DNA of 64,000 bases from an uncultured Rikenellaceae bacterium (GCA_947038405.1 CAMQVY010000003.1:1-64000), one strand, 5' to 3'. Shown: positions 33,882 to 43,562, counted from the first letter of the stretch. Made by a program: numbers and translations. The notes: a model not told the origin generated them from the letters alone.

Positions 33882-36800
33882 ATGAATATAAAGAAAATTA
33901 TATCTATTTGTTTTCTATTTGGATTGATTCAATTTCAGGTTGGTGGAAGCCAATTAAATGCAAAAGAATCTAACTCTTGGCAAAGTTCTTTAGCTAAGGT
34001 TAAACAAGATCTGAGAGATGGTAAATTTGATATGCAAGCAACTGTATCTAGCGATGTAATGCGTTTCGGTACAGGGCCACAAACATTAGTAATGGATGTC
34101 TCAGAGCTTGACGATATTATCCTTATTTCTGATCCAACAGAAGATGGAACATCTTGGGATCATGCAATATACGCTAATCCTCGTTTAATAGACGAAGATG
34201 GTGATGTTGTTAGTCTTGTTGATTTGAAACCTAAACATTATAGGGCTACTTACGGAACACCTATCTTTAACGAAACTTTTAGTAAAGGTAAGTTGCAAAT
34301 CGGAGGTAAAGTATATGAAAAAGGTTTTTTACTACACTCAGATGGAATTATTTCATATCATTTGGATAAGAAATATAAAAGATTTGAGGTTGAAGTTGGA
34401 ATTAGTGACTTAGTGGGGAATAAAACCGCTTCAAGTGTTGTATTTAAGATTCAGGATGGTCGTTTAAACTCGGACTTTTTGTTGTCTAAACTCGCATCTA
34501 AAGAGCACAAAGAGGCGATATTAGATTTTGCATCTATTATGGGACAAGATCCTATTGATATTCTATCTAGTAGTGACGGTTCTGTTGAGAAGCGTGCTGT
34601 TTTGCACGCTATGAAGTCTTTTGAGAATAAAGAGTTTTATGAGGCTAAAATCAAGGAGTATGATCAACTTTCAGTTGATGCTCGTTTGGAGAAGTATATC
34701 TATTTAGCTGATTTAGCACTTAAATCTAAAGGCATAAAAGAGCAATTAGTTGGTATTAATACAGATGCTATTTCTCTATACTTGGAGGATATTAAATCAG
34801 AAAAAGGATTTGATTACACTGCAAATAAGGCAAAATATGATCTTTTAGTATCGACTCTAAGCGATGTTAAGTGTAACATTGAGCGAGGTAATGAGGAGTA
34901 TATTAAAAAAGGTGAAGAGTTATTAAAACTTAGTAGAGATATATTACTTTCAAACCCACTACTTGATGTAGATAAAATAGTTGTTAGTAGATTCAAAATG
35001 GGGAGTAATGCTAGAAATGGTATGGCTCCAAGTATTGGATCTGCGGCGAATAACTATTCAAATATGTACTCTGCTGCTCGTACAGGTTTTGATGCTGAGA
35101 TTGCTGAGTTGAGTAATCTTCGTGGAGAAGTTAAAATTAGAACTATACATGAGCCTAAAAGAGATGTTAATATTGCCGATCTTCAGATACATTGGGATGC
35201 AGACAAATTAATTTTTTCATCTTTGGATGATAAAAATCGCTGGCAGGTATTTGAAGTTGGTGTTGATGGATCTGGATTCAAACAAAAAATTAAATTGAAT
35301 GAGCCAGATGTAGAGTTTTGTGACCCTAATTATCTTCCTGATGGGCGTATTATTGCTGCTTCTACTGCTGGATATAATGCTGTGCCATGTGTGAATGGAT
35401 CTGATGCTGTGGGTAACTTATCTCTTTATGACACTAAAGATGGTAGCTTCAGACGTCTTACTTTTGACCAAGATAATAATTGGAATCCAGTTGTTATGAA
35501 TAATGGTCGTGTGATGTTCACTCGTTGGGAGTACACAGACCTTACGCACTACTTCTCTCGTATTATTATGCACATGAACCCTGATGGTACTGAGAATAAA
35601 GCTCTATATGGTAGTGGTTCATTTTGGCCTAATAGTACGTTTGATATCAAACCTCTTCCTGGAAGTTCATCTAAATTTGTAGGTGTTATCTCTGGTCACC
35701 ATGGTATCGCGAGATCTGGTAGATTGATGATTTTTGACCCTACAAAATCTCGAAAAGAGGCTGAGGGTGTTGTACAGGAGTTACCTTACCGTAATAGAGA
35801 AGTTATTCCTGAAATTAAGGATTATCTTGTTAATGGTGTGTGGCCACAGTTTATACGTCCATACCCTATAAGTGATAAATACTTCCTAGTTTCTGCAAAA
35901 TTAACTCCTGAATCTCTATGGGGTATCTATTTAGTTGATGTATTTGATAACCTTACATGTATTGCTGAGTTTGAAGGTGAAGGGTTAAACTCTCCATTGT
36001 TGGTTACTAAAAGAGCAACACCTCCAGTTATTCCAGATCGTGTTAATTTAGAGGATAAAGAGGCAACTATTTTCATTCAAGATATTTATGCAGGTGAGGG
36101 TTCTATGGGACTACCTCGTGGTACTGTTAAAGAGTTACGTATCTTAGCTTACGAGTATGCTTATATGCACGGAGCTTCAGACCATGATGCCCAAGGTATT
36201 CAGTCTGGTTGGGATATTAAACGTCTTCTTGGTACTGTTCCTGTTGAAGAGGATGGATCTGTAATTTTTACTGCTCCTGCAAATACTCCAATCTCACTTC
36301 AACCTGTTGATAGTGATGGTAGAGCTGTTCAGTGGATGCGTAGTTGGTTTACCCCTATGCCAGGCGAAACTGTCTCTTGTATTGGTTGTCATGAAGATCA
36401 AAATCAGATTCCAATCCCTAAGCGTGTTATTGCATCTGAGCGTAAACCGCACAAGATTAAGACTCCAGAGGGTGGTGCTCGTCCATTTACATTTGATTTG
36501 GAGATTCAACCAATTCTGGATCGTGCTTGTATCTCGTGCCATAAAGATGGTAGTGATGTAAACTTTACTACTCGTATTGATAAGAAGTATCCTCGTTTTG
36601 GAAGACCTTGGAATAAGAGTTATTTAGAGTTGATGCCTTACGTGTATCGTCAAGGACCTGAAGCTGATATGTATGTTTTGAAGCCGTATGAGTATCATGC
36701 GTCTAATTCGGAGTTAGTTAGAATCTTGAAAACTGGACACCATGGTGTTGAGTTAACTGACAAAGAGTGGAGAACAATATATAATTGGATCGATTTTAAT

Positions 36801-37907
36801 GCACCATACCATGGAGCATTCTTAAATCTTCCGAAGCATAATAATTTCGATCAGTATGATCGTCGTATTGAGTTGGCTAACAAGTACAATAATGGTGCGG
36901 GTGTAGATTGGAGAGAAGAGGTTAAGAACTATTCTGAGTATCTTGATTCTAAAGGTGAAGTTGAGGCTGTTATGCCAGAAGCACCGAAGCCTATTAAAAC
37001 TAAGAAAACGAAACTATCTTCATGGCCATTGAGCCCTGAACAAGCTAAGGAGTTACAAGCTGAAAATGGTGACATTAGACGTGAGATCGAATTTGCTCCA
37101 GGTGTTAATATAACATTCGTTTGGATTCCAGCAGGTAAATTTGCAATGGGTTCTAATGATGGACAGAGAGATAATGCACCTGCATTTAAGACTGAGGTTA
37201 AAGAAGGATTTTGGATGTCCGAAACAGAGATTACTAATGAGCAGTATTGTGCACTGTTTCCTGAGCATGATAGTCGTATAATTGGTCAGTTCTGGAAGGA
37301 TCATACTACTGCTGGTTACTGGGCAAATAAACCACAACAACCAGTTATACGTGTCTCTTTTGAAGAGGCACAAGAGTATTGTAGTGTTTTAGCGGAGTCT
37401 GTACCTAATTTAGGATTGAAGGTATCACTACCTACTGAAACTGAGTGGGAGTGGGCTTGTAGAGGTGGAAATGATGGTGATTTTTGGTATGGTAACTCAA
37501 ATACTGATTTCGGTAAGTTTGAAAATATGGCAGATGCTAAACTTTCAGATATGGCTGTAATTGGTGTTGACCCTAAGCCAATGTCAAAGAATAGTTCTCT
37601 ACGTCCATATTGGGACTATCTTCCTAAGGAGTCATCGGTTAACGATGGTGCAATGATTACAACTGAAGTTGGTAGCTATAAGCCAAATGTTTGGGGATTG
37701 AAAGATATGCACGGTAATGTTGCTGAGTGGACTGAGTCTGACTATACACTATACCCACTTAAATCTAAGAACGTTTCAGATAGAAAAGTTGTTCGTGGTG
37801 GATCTTGGACTGATAGACCTAAATACTCTACTTCTTATAGTAGAAAGGCATTCTACCCTTGGCAAAAAGTTTACAATGTTGGATTCCGTATCATTCTTAC
37901 GCAATAA
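33882..37907 (+). CDS. NPCBM / hydrazine-synthase-alpha-like / di-heme / FGE-sulfatase fusion
   Basis: 1341-aa exported protein. After a signal peptide (to about residue 25) comes an NPCBM-like carbohydrate-binding segment (about 125-190, KGFLLHSDGIISYHL). A helical region follows, then a propeller-type region like the middle domain of hydrazine synthase alpha (about 428-740: NIADLQIHWDADKLIFSS, YLPDGRIIAAST, DGTENKALYG, SGHHGIARSGRL). Two heme motifs are CIGCH at 833 and CISCH at 883. Residues about 1070-1341 are a formylglycine-generating-enzyme-like domain (WIPAGKFAMGS, GLKDMHGNVAEWTES, RVVRGGSW-like VVRGGSWTD, VGFRIIL). Such fusions occur in Planctomycetes and Bacteroidetes without known function. 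In this cluster it is a likely periplasmic oxidoreductase acting on a sugar-like compound. Confidence 0.8.
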   Translation: MNIKKIISICFLFGLIQFQVGGSQLNAKESNSWQSSLAKVKQDLRDGKFDMQATVSSDVMRFGTGPQTLVMDVSELDDIILISDPTEDGTSWDHAIYANPRLIDEDGDVVSLVDLKPKHYRATYGTPIFNETFSKGKLQIGGKVYEKGFLLHSDGIISYHLDKKYKRFEVEVGISDLVGNKTASSVVFKIQDGRLNSDFLLSKLASKEHKEAILDFASIMGQDPIDILSSSDGSVEKRAVLHAMKSFENKEFYEAKIKEYDQLSVDARLEKYIYLADLALKSKGIKEQLVGINTDAISLYLEDIKSEKGFDYTANKAKYDLLVSTLSDVKCNIERGNEEYIKKGEELLKLSRDILLSNPLLDVDKIVVSRFKMGSNARNGMAPSIGSAANNYSNMYSAARTGFDAEIAELSNLRGEVKIRTIHEPKRDVNIADLQIHWDADKLIFSSLDDKNRWQVFEVGVDGSGFKQKIKLNEPDVEFCDPNYLPDGRIIAASTAGYNAVPCVNGSDAVGNLSLYDTKDGSFRRLTFDQDNNWNPVVMNNGRVMFTRWEYTDLTHYFSRIIMHMNPDGTENKALYGSGSFWPNSTFDIKPLPGSSSKFVGVISGHHGIARSGRLMIFDPTKSRKEAEGVVQELPYRNREVIPEIKDYLVNGVWPQFIRPYPISDKYFLVSAKLTPESLWGIYLVDVFDNLTCIAEFEGEGLNSPLLVTKRATPPVIPDRVNLEDKEATIFIQDIYAGEGSMGLPRGTVKELRILAYEYAYMHGASDHDAQGIQSGWDIKRLLGTVPVEEDGSVIFTAPANTPISLQPVDSDGRAVQWMRSWFTPMPGETVSCIGCHEDQNQIPIPKRVIASERKPHKIKTPEGGARPFTFDLEIQPILDRACISCHKDGSDVNFTTRIDKKYPRFGRPWNKSYLELMPYVYRQGPEADMYVLKPYEYHASNSELVRILKTGHHGVELTDKEWRTIYNWIDFNAPYHGAFLNLPKHNNFDQYDRRIELANKYNNGAGVDWREEVKNYSEYLDSKGEVEAVMPEAPKPIKTKKTKLSSWPLSPEQAKELQAENGDIRREIEFAPGVNITFVWIPAGKFAMGSNDGQRDNAPAFKTEVKEGFWMSETEITNEQYCALFPEHDSRIIGQFWKDHTTAGYWANKPQQPVIRVSFEEAQEYCSVLAESVPNLGLKVSLPTETEWEWACRGGNDGDFWYGNSNTDFGKFENMADAKLSDMAVIGVDPKPMSKNSSLRPYWDYLPKESSVNDGAMITTEVGSYKPNVWGLKDMHGNVAEWTESDYTLYPLKSKNVSDRKVVRGGSWTDRPKYSTSYSRKAFYPWQKVYNVGFRIILTQ

Positions 37908-38084
37908 ATAGTTATACATTGAACGTAAAGAGAATATAAGTTTTCAAAGAGGTTTTATTTAGGTGTTAGTCTGTGTGGCTCATACTTAGGTAAAACCTCT
38001 TCGGAAGTTTAGATGCTTAGTTTGAGAAAGCTACGATACTGCGAATTTTGCAGTTGACGTATATACTTTATAAAAAAATATAAT

Positions 38085-40454
38085 ATGTTAAAGAAAATAG
38101 TTTCATCTCCAATTGTAATGTTAGCTCTTATTGTGATTTATTCTATAAGTTTAGGGGTTGCTACATTTATTGAACGAGATATGGGTGTAGAGTTTTCGAG
38201 AGGTTATATTTATCATAACTTGTGGTTTATTTTATTGCAATTTGTAATGGTTGTGAATGCTGTTGCAATTATATATAAAAGAGGATTATTTAGATGGAGC
38301 AAGTTTGGTGCATTACTATTCCACCTGAGTTTTGTTGTTATATTATTAGGTGCTCTTATAACACACAAGTGGAGTGAAGAGGGTATTATGCACATTCGAG
38401 AGGGTGCAACATCTAGTGTCGTATACTTGGCAGATAAGACACAAATTAATCTCCCAATAGAGGTTCAATTAGATGATTTTGTATTGGCTAGATATCCAGG
38501 TTCTCAATCTCCATCATCTTATGAGAGCAATGTGACAGTGCTATATGATGGCGAGGAGTCAAAGCACCTAATCAGAATGAATCAAGTGATGAATATTGGG
38601 AATTACCGCTTTTTTCAATCGTCATATGATCCCGATGAACGTGGTAGTGTATTGACTGTTAACTATGATTTTCCAGGTATGCAGATAACATATCTAGGGT
38701 ATCTGTTATTAGTTTTAGGATTTGTTATAACACCTTTTCAAAAATATTCAAGATTTAGACAACTCAATAGTTCTTTTAAAAAAATTGGTGTTGTTGCATT
38801 TTTTGTGCTTGTTTCAAGTAGTAGTTACGCAAACTCTAATTTGCCTTCAGTGCCTGCAAATCATGCAAAAGAGTTTGGTGGGCTATTGGTGCAAAATCCC
38901 AAAGGTAGACTAGAGCCAGTAAATACTTGGAGCTCTAAAATAGTTAGAAAAATATATCACGATACTAATTTTAAGGGGTATAGTTCCGATCAGATACTAT
39001 TGAATCTATTTGTATTTCCAGGGTATTGGGCTGAAGAGCCCTTGATTATGGTTGATAACAAAGAGGTTCGTAAATTAGTTGGAGATAAAGGATCTGAGTA
39101 TTTATCTTATAGTGATATGTTTAATCGTGAAGGAGAGTATGTTATACAGAAGAGTGTCGAGAAGGCGTACTCATTATCTCCATCTGAACGAAGTAAATTT
39201 GATAAAGATATTCTTGCTCTGGATGAGGTAATTAATATAATATATCAGATTCAACAAGGGCAGATGTTATCTCTATTTCCAAATCCAGATGCTACTAATA
39301 CAAAATGGCTATCATCTGGTGACGACCTGTCTCATTTAGATGGAAAAGACTCTCTTTTCATCTCTAAGATAATGGTGCATTATGGAGAGATGGCGTATGC
39401 GGGGGTTGAATCAGGAGATTGGAGTGGTGCTTCAGAGGTGCTTGGTATGATTAAAATATATCAAGATGCTAAGAATTTAAGTGTTGAGGTATCTGATAAT
39501 CGTATAAAAGCAGAGCTTAAATATAACGAATGGGATATATTTGGACGTGTATTTAAGTTTTATCTTATTTGTGGAGCGATTTTATTATCACTCTGTTTCT
39601 ATCAGCTTTTGAAAGGGATAGAACGCTTTAAAAAAGTACAATATATATTAATTGGAGTAATTGCAACGGCATTCTTAGTGCAAACGATAGGGTTTATATT
39701 AAGATGGTATATATCGAGCTATCCACCTTGGAGTAATTCATATGAAACAATGATTTTTATGGGTTGGGGAGTTGTTGCAATAGGTTTGTATCTATCTTTT
39801 AGAGCACCTATAATCACAGCTTTAGCCTCTATACTTGCGGGTGTGCTACTATTTGTATCCTCACTTAACTGGATGAATCCAGATATAACTCCATTAGTTC
39901 CTGTACTGCAATCATATTGGCTTATGTTGCACGTAGCCGTTATAATGATGGGATACGGATTCTTTTTCGTAAGTGCTTTGATTGGGATGTTTAATCTTGT
40001 GTTAAGCGGATTTATTAAAGATGAAAATAAAAAAGTACTCGTAGATACGATAAAAAAGTGTACTGTACTAAATGAAATGGCGATGATTATCGGCACAGTA
40101 CTCATGTGTATCGGAATATTTTTAGGAGCTGTTTGGGCGAATGAGTCTTGGGGTCGATATTGGGGCTGGGACCCAAAAGAGACTTGGGCACTCATTACAA
40201 TGATGGTATATACTGGTGTGTTGCATATGAGATTTATACCTAAATTAAATAGTATATGGCTCTTTAATGTCAAGTCTGTATGGTCGATCCTTAGTGTTTT
40301 AATGACATATTTTGGTGTTAATTACTACTTATCTGGTCTACATTCGTATGGTAATAGTGGAGGAGAATTACTATCAATACCAGTAGTTATTGGTGTTACA
40401 CTTTTAGTTTTGTTGACAGTTTGGAGCTTAAAATCTAGGAATAAGTTAAGTTAG
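38085..40454 (+). CDS. ccsBA: CcsBA cytochrome c synthase (ResB-CcsA fusion)
   Basis: 789-aa membrane protein that joins the ResB-like (CcsB) and CcsA halves of the system II cytochrome c maturation machinery. It carries heme out of the cell and attaches it to CxxCH motifs. The N-terminal part has four membrane helices and a periplasmic domain. The C-terminal part carries the heme-handling WWD segment WGRYWGWDPKETWAL near residue 690 and helix histidines such as LMLHVAVIMMGYG and SGLHSYGNSGGE. It ends the cluster 177 nt after a di-heme protein, which makes it a dedicated maturation factor for the two cytochromes of the cluster. Confidence 0.9.
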   Translation: MLKKIVSSPIVMLALIVIYSISLGVATFIERDMGVEFSRGYIYHNLWFILLQFVMVVNAVAIIYKRGLFRWSKFGALLFHLSFVVILLGALITHKWSEEGIMHIREGATSSVVYLADKTQINLPIEVQLDDFVLARYPGSQSPSSYESNVTVLYDGEESKHLIRMNQVMNIGNYRFFQSSYDPDERGSVLTVNYDFPGMQITYLGYLLLVLGFVITPFQKYSRFRQLNSSFKKIGVVAFFVLVSSSSYANSNLPSVPANHAKEFGGLLVQNPKGRLEPVNTWSSKIVRKIYHDTNFKGYSSDQILLNLFVFPGYWAEEPLIMVDNKEVRKLVGDKGSEYLSYSDMFNREGEYVIQKSVEKAYSLSPSERSKFDKDILALDEVINIIYQIQQGQMLSLFPNPDATNTKWLSSGDDLSHLDGKDSLFISKIMVHYGEMAYAGVESGDWSGASEVLGMIKIYQDAKNLSVEVSDNRIKAELKYNEWDIFGRVFKFYLICGAILLSLCFYQLLKGIERFKKVQYILIGVIATAFLVQTIGFILRWYISSYPPWSNSYETMIFMGWGVVAIGLYLSFRAPIITALASILAGVLLFVSSLNWMNPDITPLVPVLQSYWLMLHVAVIMMGYGFFFVSALIGMFNLVLSGFIKDENKKVLVDTIKKCTVLNEMAMIIGTVLMCIGIFLGAVWANESWGRYWGWDPKETWALITMMVYTGVLHMRFIPKLNSIWLFNVKSVWSILSVLMTYFGVNYYLSGLHSYGNSGGELLSIPVVIGVTLLVLLTVWSLKSRNKLS

Positions 40455-40569
40455 TTTTTCTTTGATATTACTCTTTGAATTAGTGTGTAATCTAAATTAA
40501 AACTATATTTGATGCGATTACTACCTAAAAATAGGTAGTATCTATTTGGAATATACCTATAAAGAGGAG

Positions 40570-40600
40570 TTGTATAAGAATAAGTCTTACACTATATTTG
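40570..40600 (+). promoter_or_regulatory. Promoter upstream of the hemerythrin/LuxR pair
   Basis: TTG at 40570-40572, 20-nt spacer, TATATTTG at 40593-40600. Good match to the Bacteroidetes pattern. Confidence 0.55.
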
Positions 40601-40717
40601 TATCAGAACATAAGGTGATAGTTATAGAGCTTTATTTTGTTATTTAATACTTGTTACTTTGGTTGTATTAAATAGCTATTGAAGAGAAAACCATAAACAA
40701 AATATATGCAGTGTAGT

Positions 40718-40754
40718 AAGACTCCTTTTAGATAAGCCACTAAATAGGAGTCTT
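40718..40754 (+). terminator. Hairpin in the hemerythrin leader
   Basis: AAGACTCC pairs with GGAGTCTT and TTTAG with CTAAA around a short loop. The T-tract after it is poor (ATTGCT). It could be an attenuator in the leader of the hemerythrin gene. Confidence 0.45.
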
Positions 40755-40836
40755 ATTGCTATGAAATAGTATTTATTTATATTGCATAATAAATAAAATA
40801 TAAGTTACGTTAAATAGGATGTAATCCAAAGATTGT

Positions 40837-41532
40837 ATGTATAGAATAGTGAAATATGAGGCCCATGACCGTATGGGCGATTTAATATGTGATAATTATC
40901 CTATGTTACTTGTGATGAGTAGATTTGGAATATCTCTTGGTTTTGGAGAGTATTCTATTGGTGATGTATGTAATAATAATAGAGTAGATGTAAAAACATT
41001 TTTATCTGTTGTTAACTTATTGGTAGATGAGTCCGATAGTGTTGAGAATATAGATAAGACAGATATATCAATCCCTGCTCTAATTGAGTACCTTAGTCGA
41101 TCACATAAATATTTTATCGACTATCGTCTACCTTCAATACGAAAAAAATTAGTTATTGCACTAGGTGATTGTCTTAATGATATTAATCTTGTGATAATTA
41201 AGTATTATGATGAGTATGTATCTGAGGTAAATAAGCACATAATGTATGAGGAGCGTAAAGTTTTTAAGTATGTAGATTCATTAATGAGTGACAATGCCTT
41301 GGTTAATTATAAGATTGAAATTTTCAGCAAAAGACACGATGATGTAGACAATAAGCTCACTGAATTAAAGGATATTATAATTAAGTACTATCCTGGAAAT
41401 AGCAGTAATGAGTTAAATAGTGTGTTATTTGATATTTTCTCATGCGCAAAAGATTTGGCATCGCATAATAGGGTGGAAAATTCACTATTTATTCCTGCAA
41501 TTAAGGAGTTAGAGAGGTTTAAAACACTTTAA
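40837..41532 (+). CDS. Hemerythrin-domain protein (RIC/YtfE-like)
   Basis: 231-aa protein. The N-terminal ScdA-like part (about 1-65) is followed by a hemerythrin domain with iron ligands in LSRSHKYFIDYRLP, NKHIMYEERKVF, FSKRHDDVDNKL and DLASHNRVENSLFIP. Related RIC proteins repair iron-sulfur clusters damaged by nitric oxide or oxidants. The start is ATG 40837 and the stop is 1 nt before a LuxR-type gene. This gene pair recurs in Bacteroidetes, so the two likely act in one stress response. Confidence 0.85.
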   Translation: MYRIVKYEAHDRMGDLICDNYPMLLVMSRFGISLGFGEYSIGDVCNNNRVDVKTFLSVVNLLVDESDSVENIDKTDISIPALIEYLSRSHKYFIDYRLPSIRKKLVIALGDCLNDINLVIIKYYDEYVSEVNKHIMYEERKVFKYVDSLMSDNALVNYKIEIFSKRHDDVDNKLTELKDIIIKYYPGNSSNELNSVLFDIFSCAKDLASHNRVENSLFIPAIKELERFKTL

Positions 41533-41533
41533 T

Positions 41534-42124
41534 ATGGGACAAAGAGTACATATTTTTATTGCAGAACCATCCCCAATAATTAGGAGCGGTCTAATATCTA
41601 TACTGAAAGAGATTCCGAATATAGATATAGCTGAAATTAGTGATATGTCAACATTATTGACTAAAATACAGAGGTATACCCCTGATATATTAATTGTAAA
41701 TCCATCTTATATCGGGTTGTTATCTCTTAATCAAATGCGATCTAAGATAGGGGGAGATGTTAAAATCATTGCATTGCAATACTCCATATTAGATGAGATA
41801 ATTTTAAATCAATATGATGAGATAATATCTATATACAGTAGCGTAGATACCATTAAGGATAAACTAATTGGAGTTATTCCTAAAAGTAGTGGTGAGATTG
41901 TAAAACAAGAATTGAGTAGTAGAGAAAAAGAGATTGTAGTTTGTATTGTGAAGGGTTTGACTAATAAGCAAATTGCAGATCAACTCTGTCTATCTACACA
42001 TACGGTAATGACCCATAGGAGAAATATAACAAATAAATTAGAGATACATAGCTCTTCTGGTCTTACAATATATGCCATTGTTAATAAGTTAGTTGAGCTA
42101 GATAAGATCAAAACGTCAATTTAA
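41534..42124 (+). CDS. LuxR-type regulator with a degenerate receiver domain
   Basis: 196-aa protein. Residues about 5-120 have a receiver fold, but the acidic pair is IAEPSP (Glu11 with Pro) and the phosphoacceptor position is Asn56 in ILIVNPSYI, so it cannot be phosphorylated in the usual way. Residues about 130-190 are a LuxR helix-turn-helix (ELSSREKEIVVCIVKGLTNKQIA, LSTHTVMTHRRNITNKL). It starts 1 nt after the hemerythrin gene. The pairing suggests control by the hemerythrin protein or by its redox state rather than by a histidine kinase. Confidence 0.85.
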   Translation: MGQRVHIFIAEPSPIIRSGLISILKEIPNIDIAEISDMSTLLTKIQRYTPDILIVNPSYIGLLSLNQMRSKIGGDVKIIALQYSILDEIILNQYDEIISIYSSVDTIKDKLIGVIPKSSGEIVKQELSSREKEIVVCIVKGLTNKQIADQLCLSTHTVMTHRRNITNKLEIHSSSGLTIYAIVNKLVELDKIKTSI

Positions 42125-42177
42125 TACGTTAAATTGTAATATTTTTTATTAAATGGCTATTATTATATTATTTATGG

Positions 42178-42208
42178 TTTGTTTGTTGAGTTGAAATTAC
42201 TATATTTG
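42178..42208 (+). promoter_or_regulatory. Promoter of the WecA-like gene
   Basis: TTTG at 42178-42181, 19-nt spacer, TATATTTG at 42201-42208. This is one of the best -33/-7 matches in the window, 69 nt before the ATG. Confidence 0.6.
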
Positions 42209-42277
42209 CATAACACATTTGTGATTTTTGTCGCTATGTAATTTAAAGTGTAACTGTAGTTATTAAACGTTTATCCA

Positions 42278-43393
42278 ATGAACTTAATCTTGATCCTTTG
42301 CTTAATATCATTTTTTATTAGTATTGTCATTGCAGCCTATGCAATACCTGGAGTTTTGTATATATCAGTAAAGAAAAATTTACTAGATATGCCAAACGAA
42401 CGCAAGCGTCATAGTGGAACGTGTTCTAGGTTGGGTGGTGTCGCTTTTTTGCCTGCTATATTTCTGTCGGCAACTCTGCCAATATCAATTTTTTCACTGT
42501 ATGATGTAACTTTGTTGGAGTATATTACGCCAACATTTATTCTTACTCTAGTATCATCGATGTTGATTTATTTTATTGGGGTTACAGATGATATAATTGA
42601 GGTGCGCTATTATAAAAAATTTATATTTCAAATTATTGTTTCAATAATTATCGTTCTATCGGGTAACTATATTGATAATCTTTATGGTCTGCTTGGTATT
42701 TATGATATCCCTATTTGGATTGGTATTCCTTTGACTATTTTTATTTTAGTATTTATAATTAACTCTGTAAATCTAATAGATGGTATTGATGGCTTAGCTT
42801 CCGGACTTTGTAGTGTCGCATTTGTAATATTTGGAATACTATTCATATTGAAAGGTGATGTTGTAAATGCTATACTCTCGGTTGTCTCCTTAGGGACATT
42901 ATTACCGTTCTTTTTTTATAATGTATTTGGAATATCTGGAAAAAAGTATAAAATATTTATGGGCGATGGAGGTGCATTAATGATTGGACTTCTTTTAGCT
43001 TCTCTGGCAATATCTCTATTTAAAGGGAATGCAATAGTAGCTGGAGGAGAAGGGACTTCATTCTATGTAATTGCTGCAATATCACCACTTATTATACCTT
43101 GTTTTGATGTATTTAGAGTTGTTTTACGAAGATATAAGGACCACAAACCTCTGTTTTTACCAGATACAAATCACATTCACCATAAGTTTATTGCATTAGG
43201 TTTTTCGCACCATATTGTAATGATGATTATAATAGGAATTTCGGCTTGCTTTACAATATTTAATATTATTACAAGTAAGTATTTGAATATTAATGTAATT
43301 ATATTCTTTGATATATTAATATGGACAACTATGCATATTATATTAACAAGGAGAATTAAAAAACGTAATAGTAAAAAGATATTTACAACTTAG
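42278..43393 (+). CDS. WecA/MraY-family undecaprenyl-phosphate sugar-1-phosphate transferase
   Basis: 371-aa membrane enzyme with about eleven helices that moves a GlcNAc-1-phosphate (or similar) from UDP-sugar onto undecaprenyl phosphate, the first step of O-antigen or capsule repeat synthesis. Family motifs are GVTDDIIEVRYYKKF, NLIDGIDGLASGL, FMGDGGALMIG and the HIHHKF loop. It stands alone but about 4 kb upstream of the polysaccharide export genes, which it may prime. Confidence 0.9.
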   Translation: MNLILILCLISFFISIVIAAYAIPGVLYISVKKNLLDMPNERKRHSGTCSRLGGVAFLPAIFLSATLPISIFSLYDVTLLEYITPTFILTLVSSMLIYFIGVTDDIIEVRYYKKFIFQIIVSIIIVLSGNYIDNLYGLLGIYDIPIWIGIPLTIFILVFIINSVNLIDGIDGLASGLCSVAFVIFGILFILKGDVVNAILSVVSLGTLLPFFFYNVFGISGKKYKIFMGDGGALMIGLLLASLAISLFKGNAIVAGGEGTSFYVIAAISPLIIPCFDVFRVVLRRYKDHKPLFLPDTNHIHHKFIALGFSHHIVMMIIIGISACFTIFNIITSKYLNINVIIFFDILIWTTMHIILTRRIKKRNSKKIFTT

Positions 43394-43477
43394 ATTTTAA
43401 TTAAGTTTGTCTAAACATTTCTAATATTTAGACAAATTTATAGTCATAAGTATTATATATATAATCGTTACAATCCA

Positions 43478-43522
43478 AAATAAGTCATCTCATAAAATGT
43501 AGTTTTATGAGATGACTTATTT
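43478..43522. terminator. Bidirectional terminator
   Basis: A perfect 20-bp inverted repeat (43478-43497 with 43503-43522, centred on AAGTCATCTCATAAAA) with a 5-nt loop, between convergent genes. Confidence 0.88.
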
Positions 43523-43562
43523 AACTTTTAAGGTTTAGTATCGTATGGAATTCGTAGTGTAT

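Larger units (their letters stand above)
40455..40836. other. Intergenic region with promoter and hairpins
   Basis: This 382-nt region has no ORF. It contains an ACTACCTA/TAGGTAGT hairpin (40520-40539), a promoter (TTG 40570-40572, 20-nt spacer, TATATTTG 40593-40600) and a hairpin at 40718-40754. The promoter would give either a 237-nt leader for the hemerythrin gene or a short RNA ending at the last hairpin. Confidence 0.45.

Noticed and set aside
33882-37907. Anammox hydrazine synthase or an active sulfatase-maturing enzyme
   Set aside because: No other hydrazine genes and no sulfatase genes are in the window; only domain resemblance is seen.
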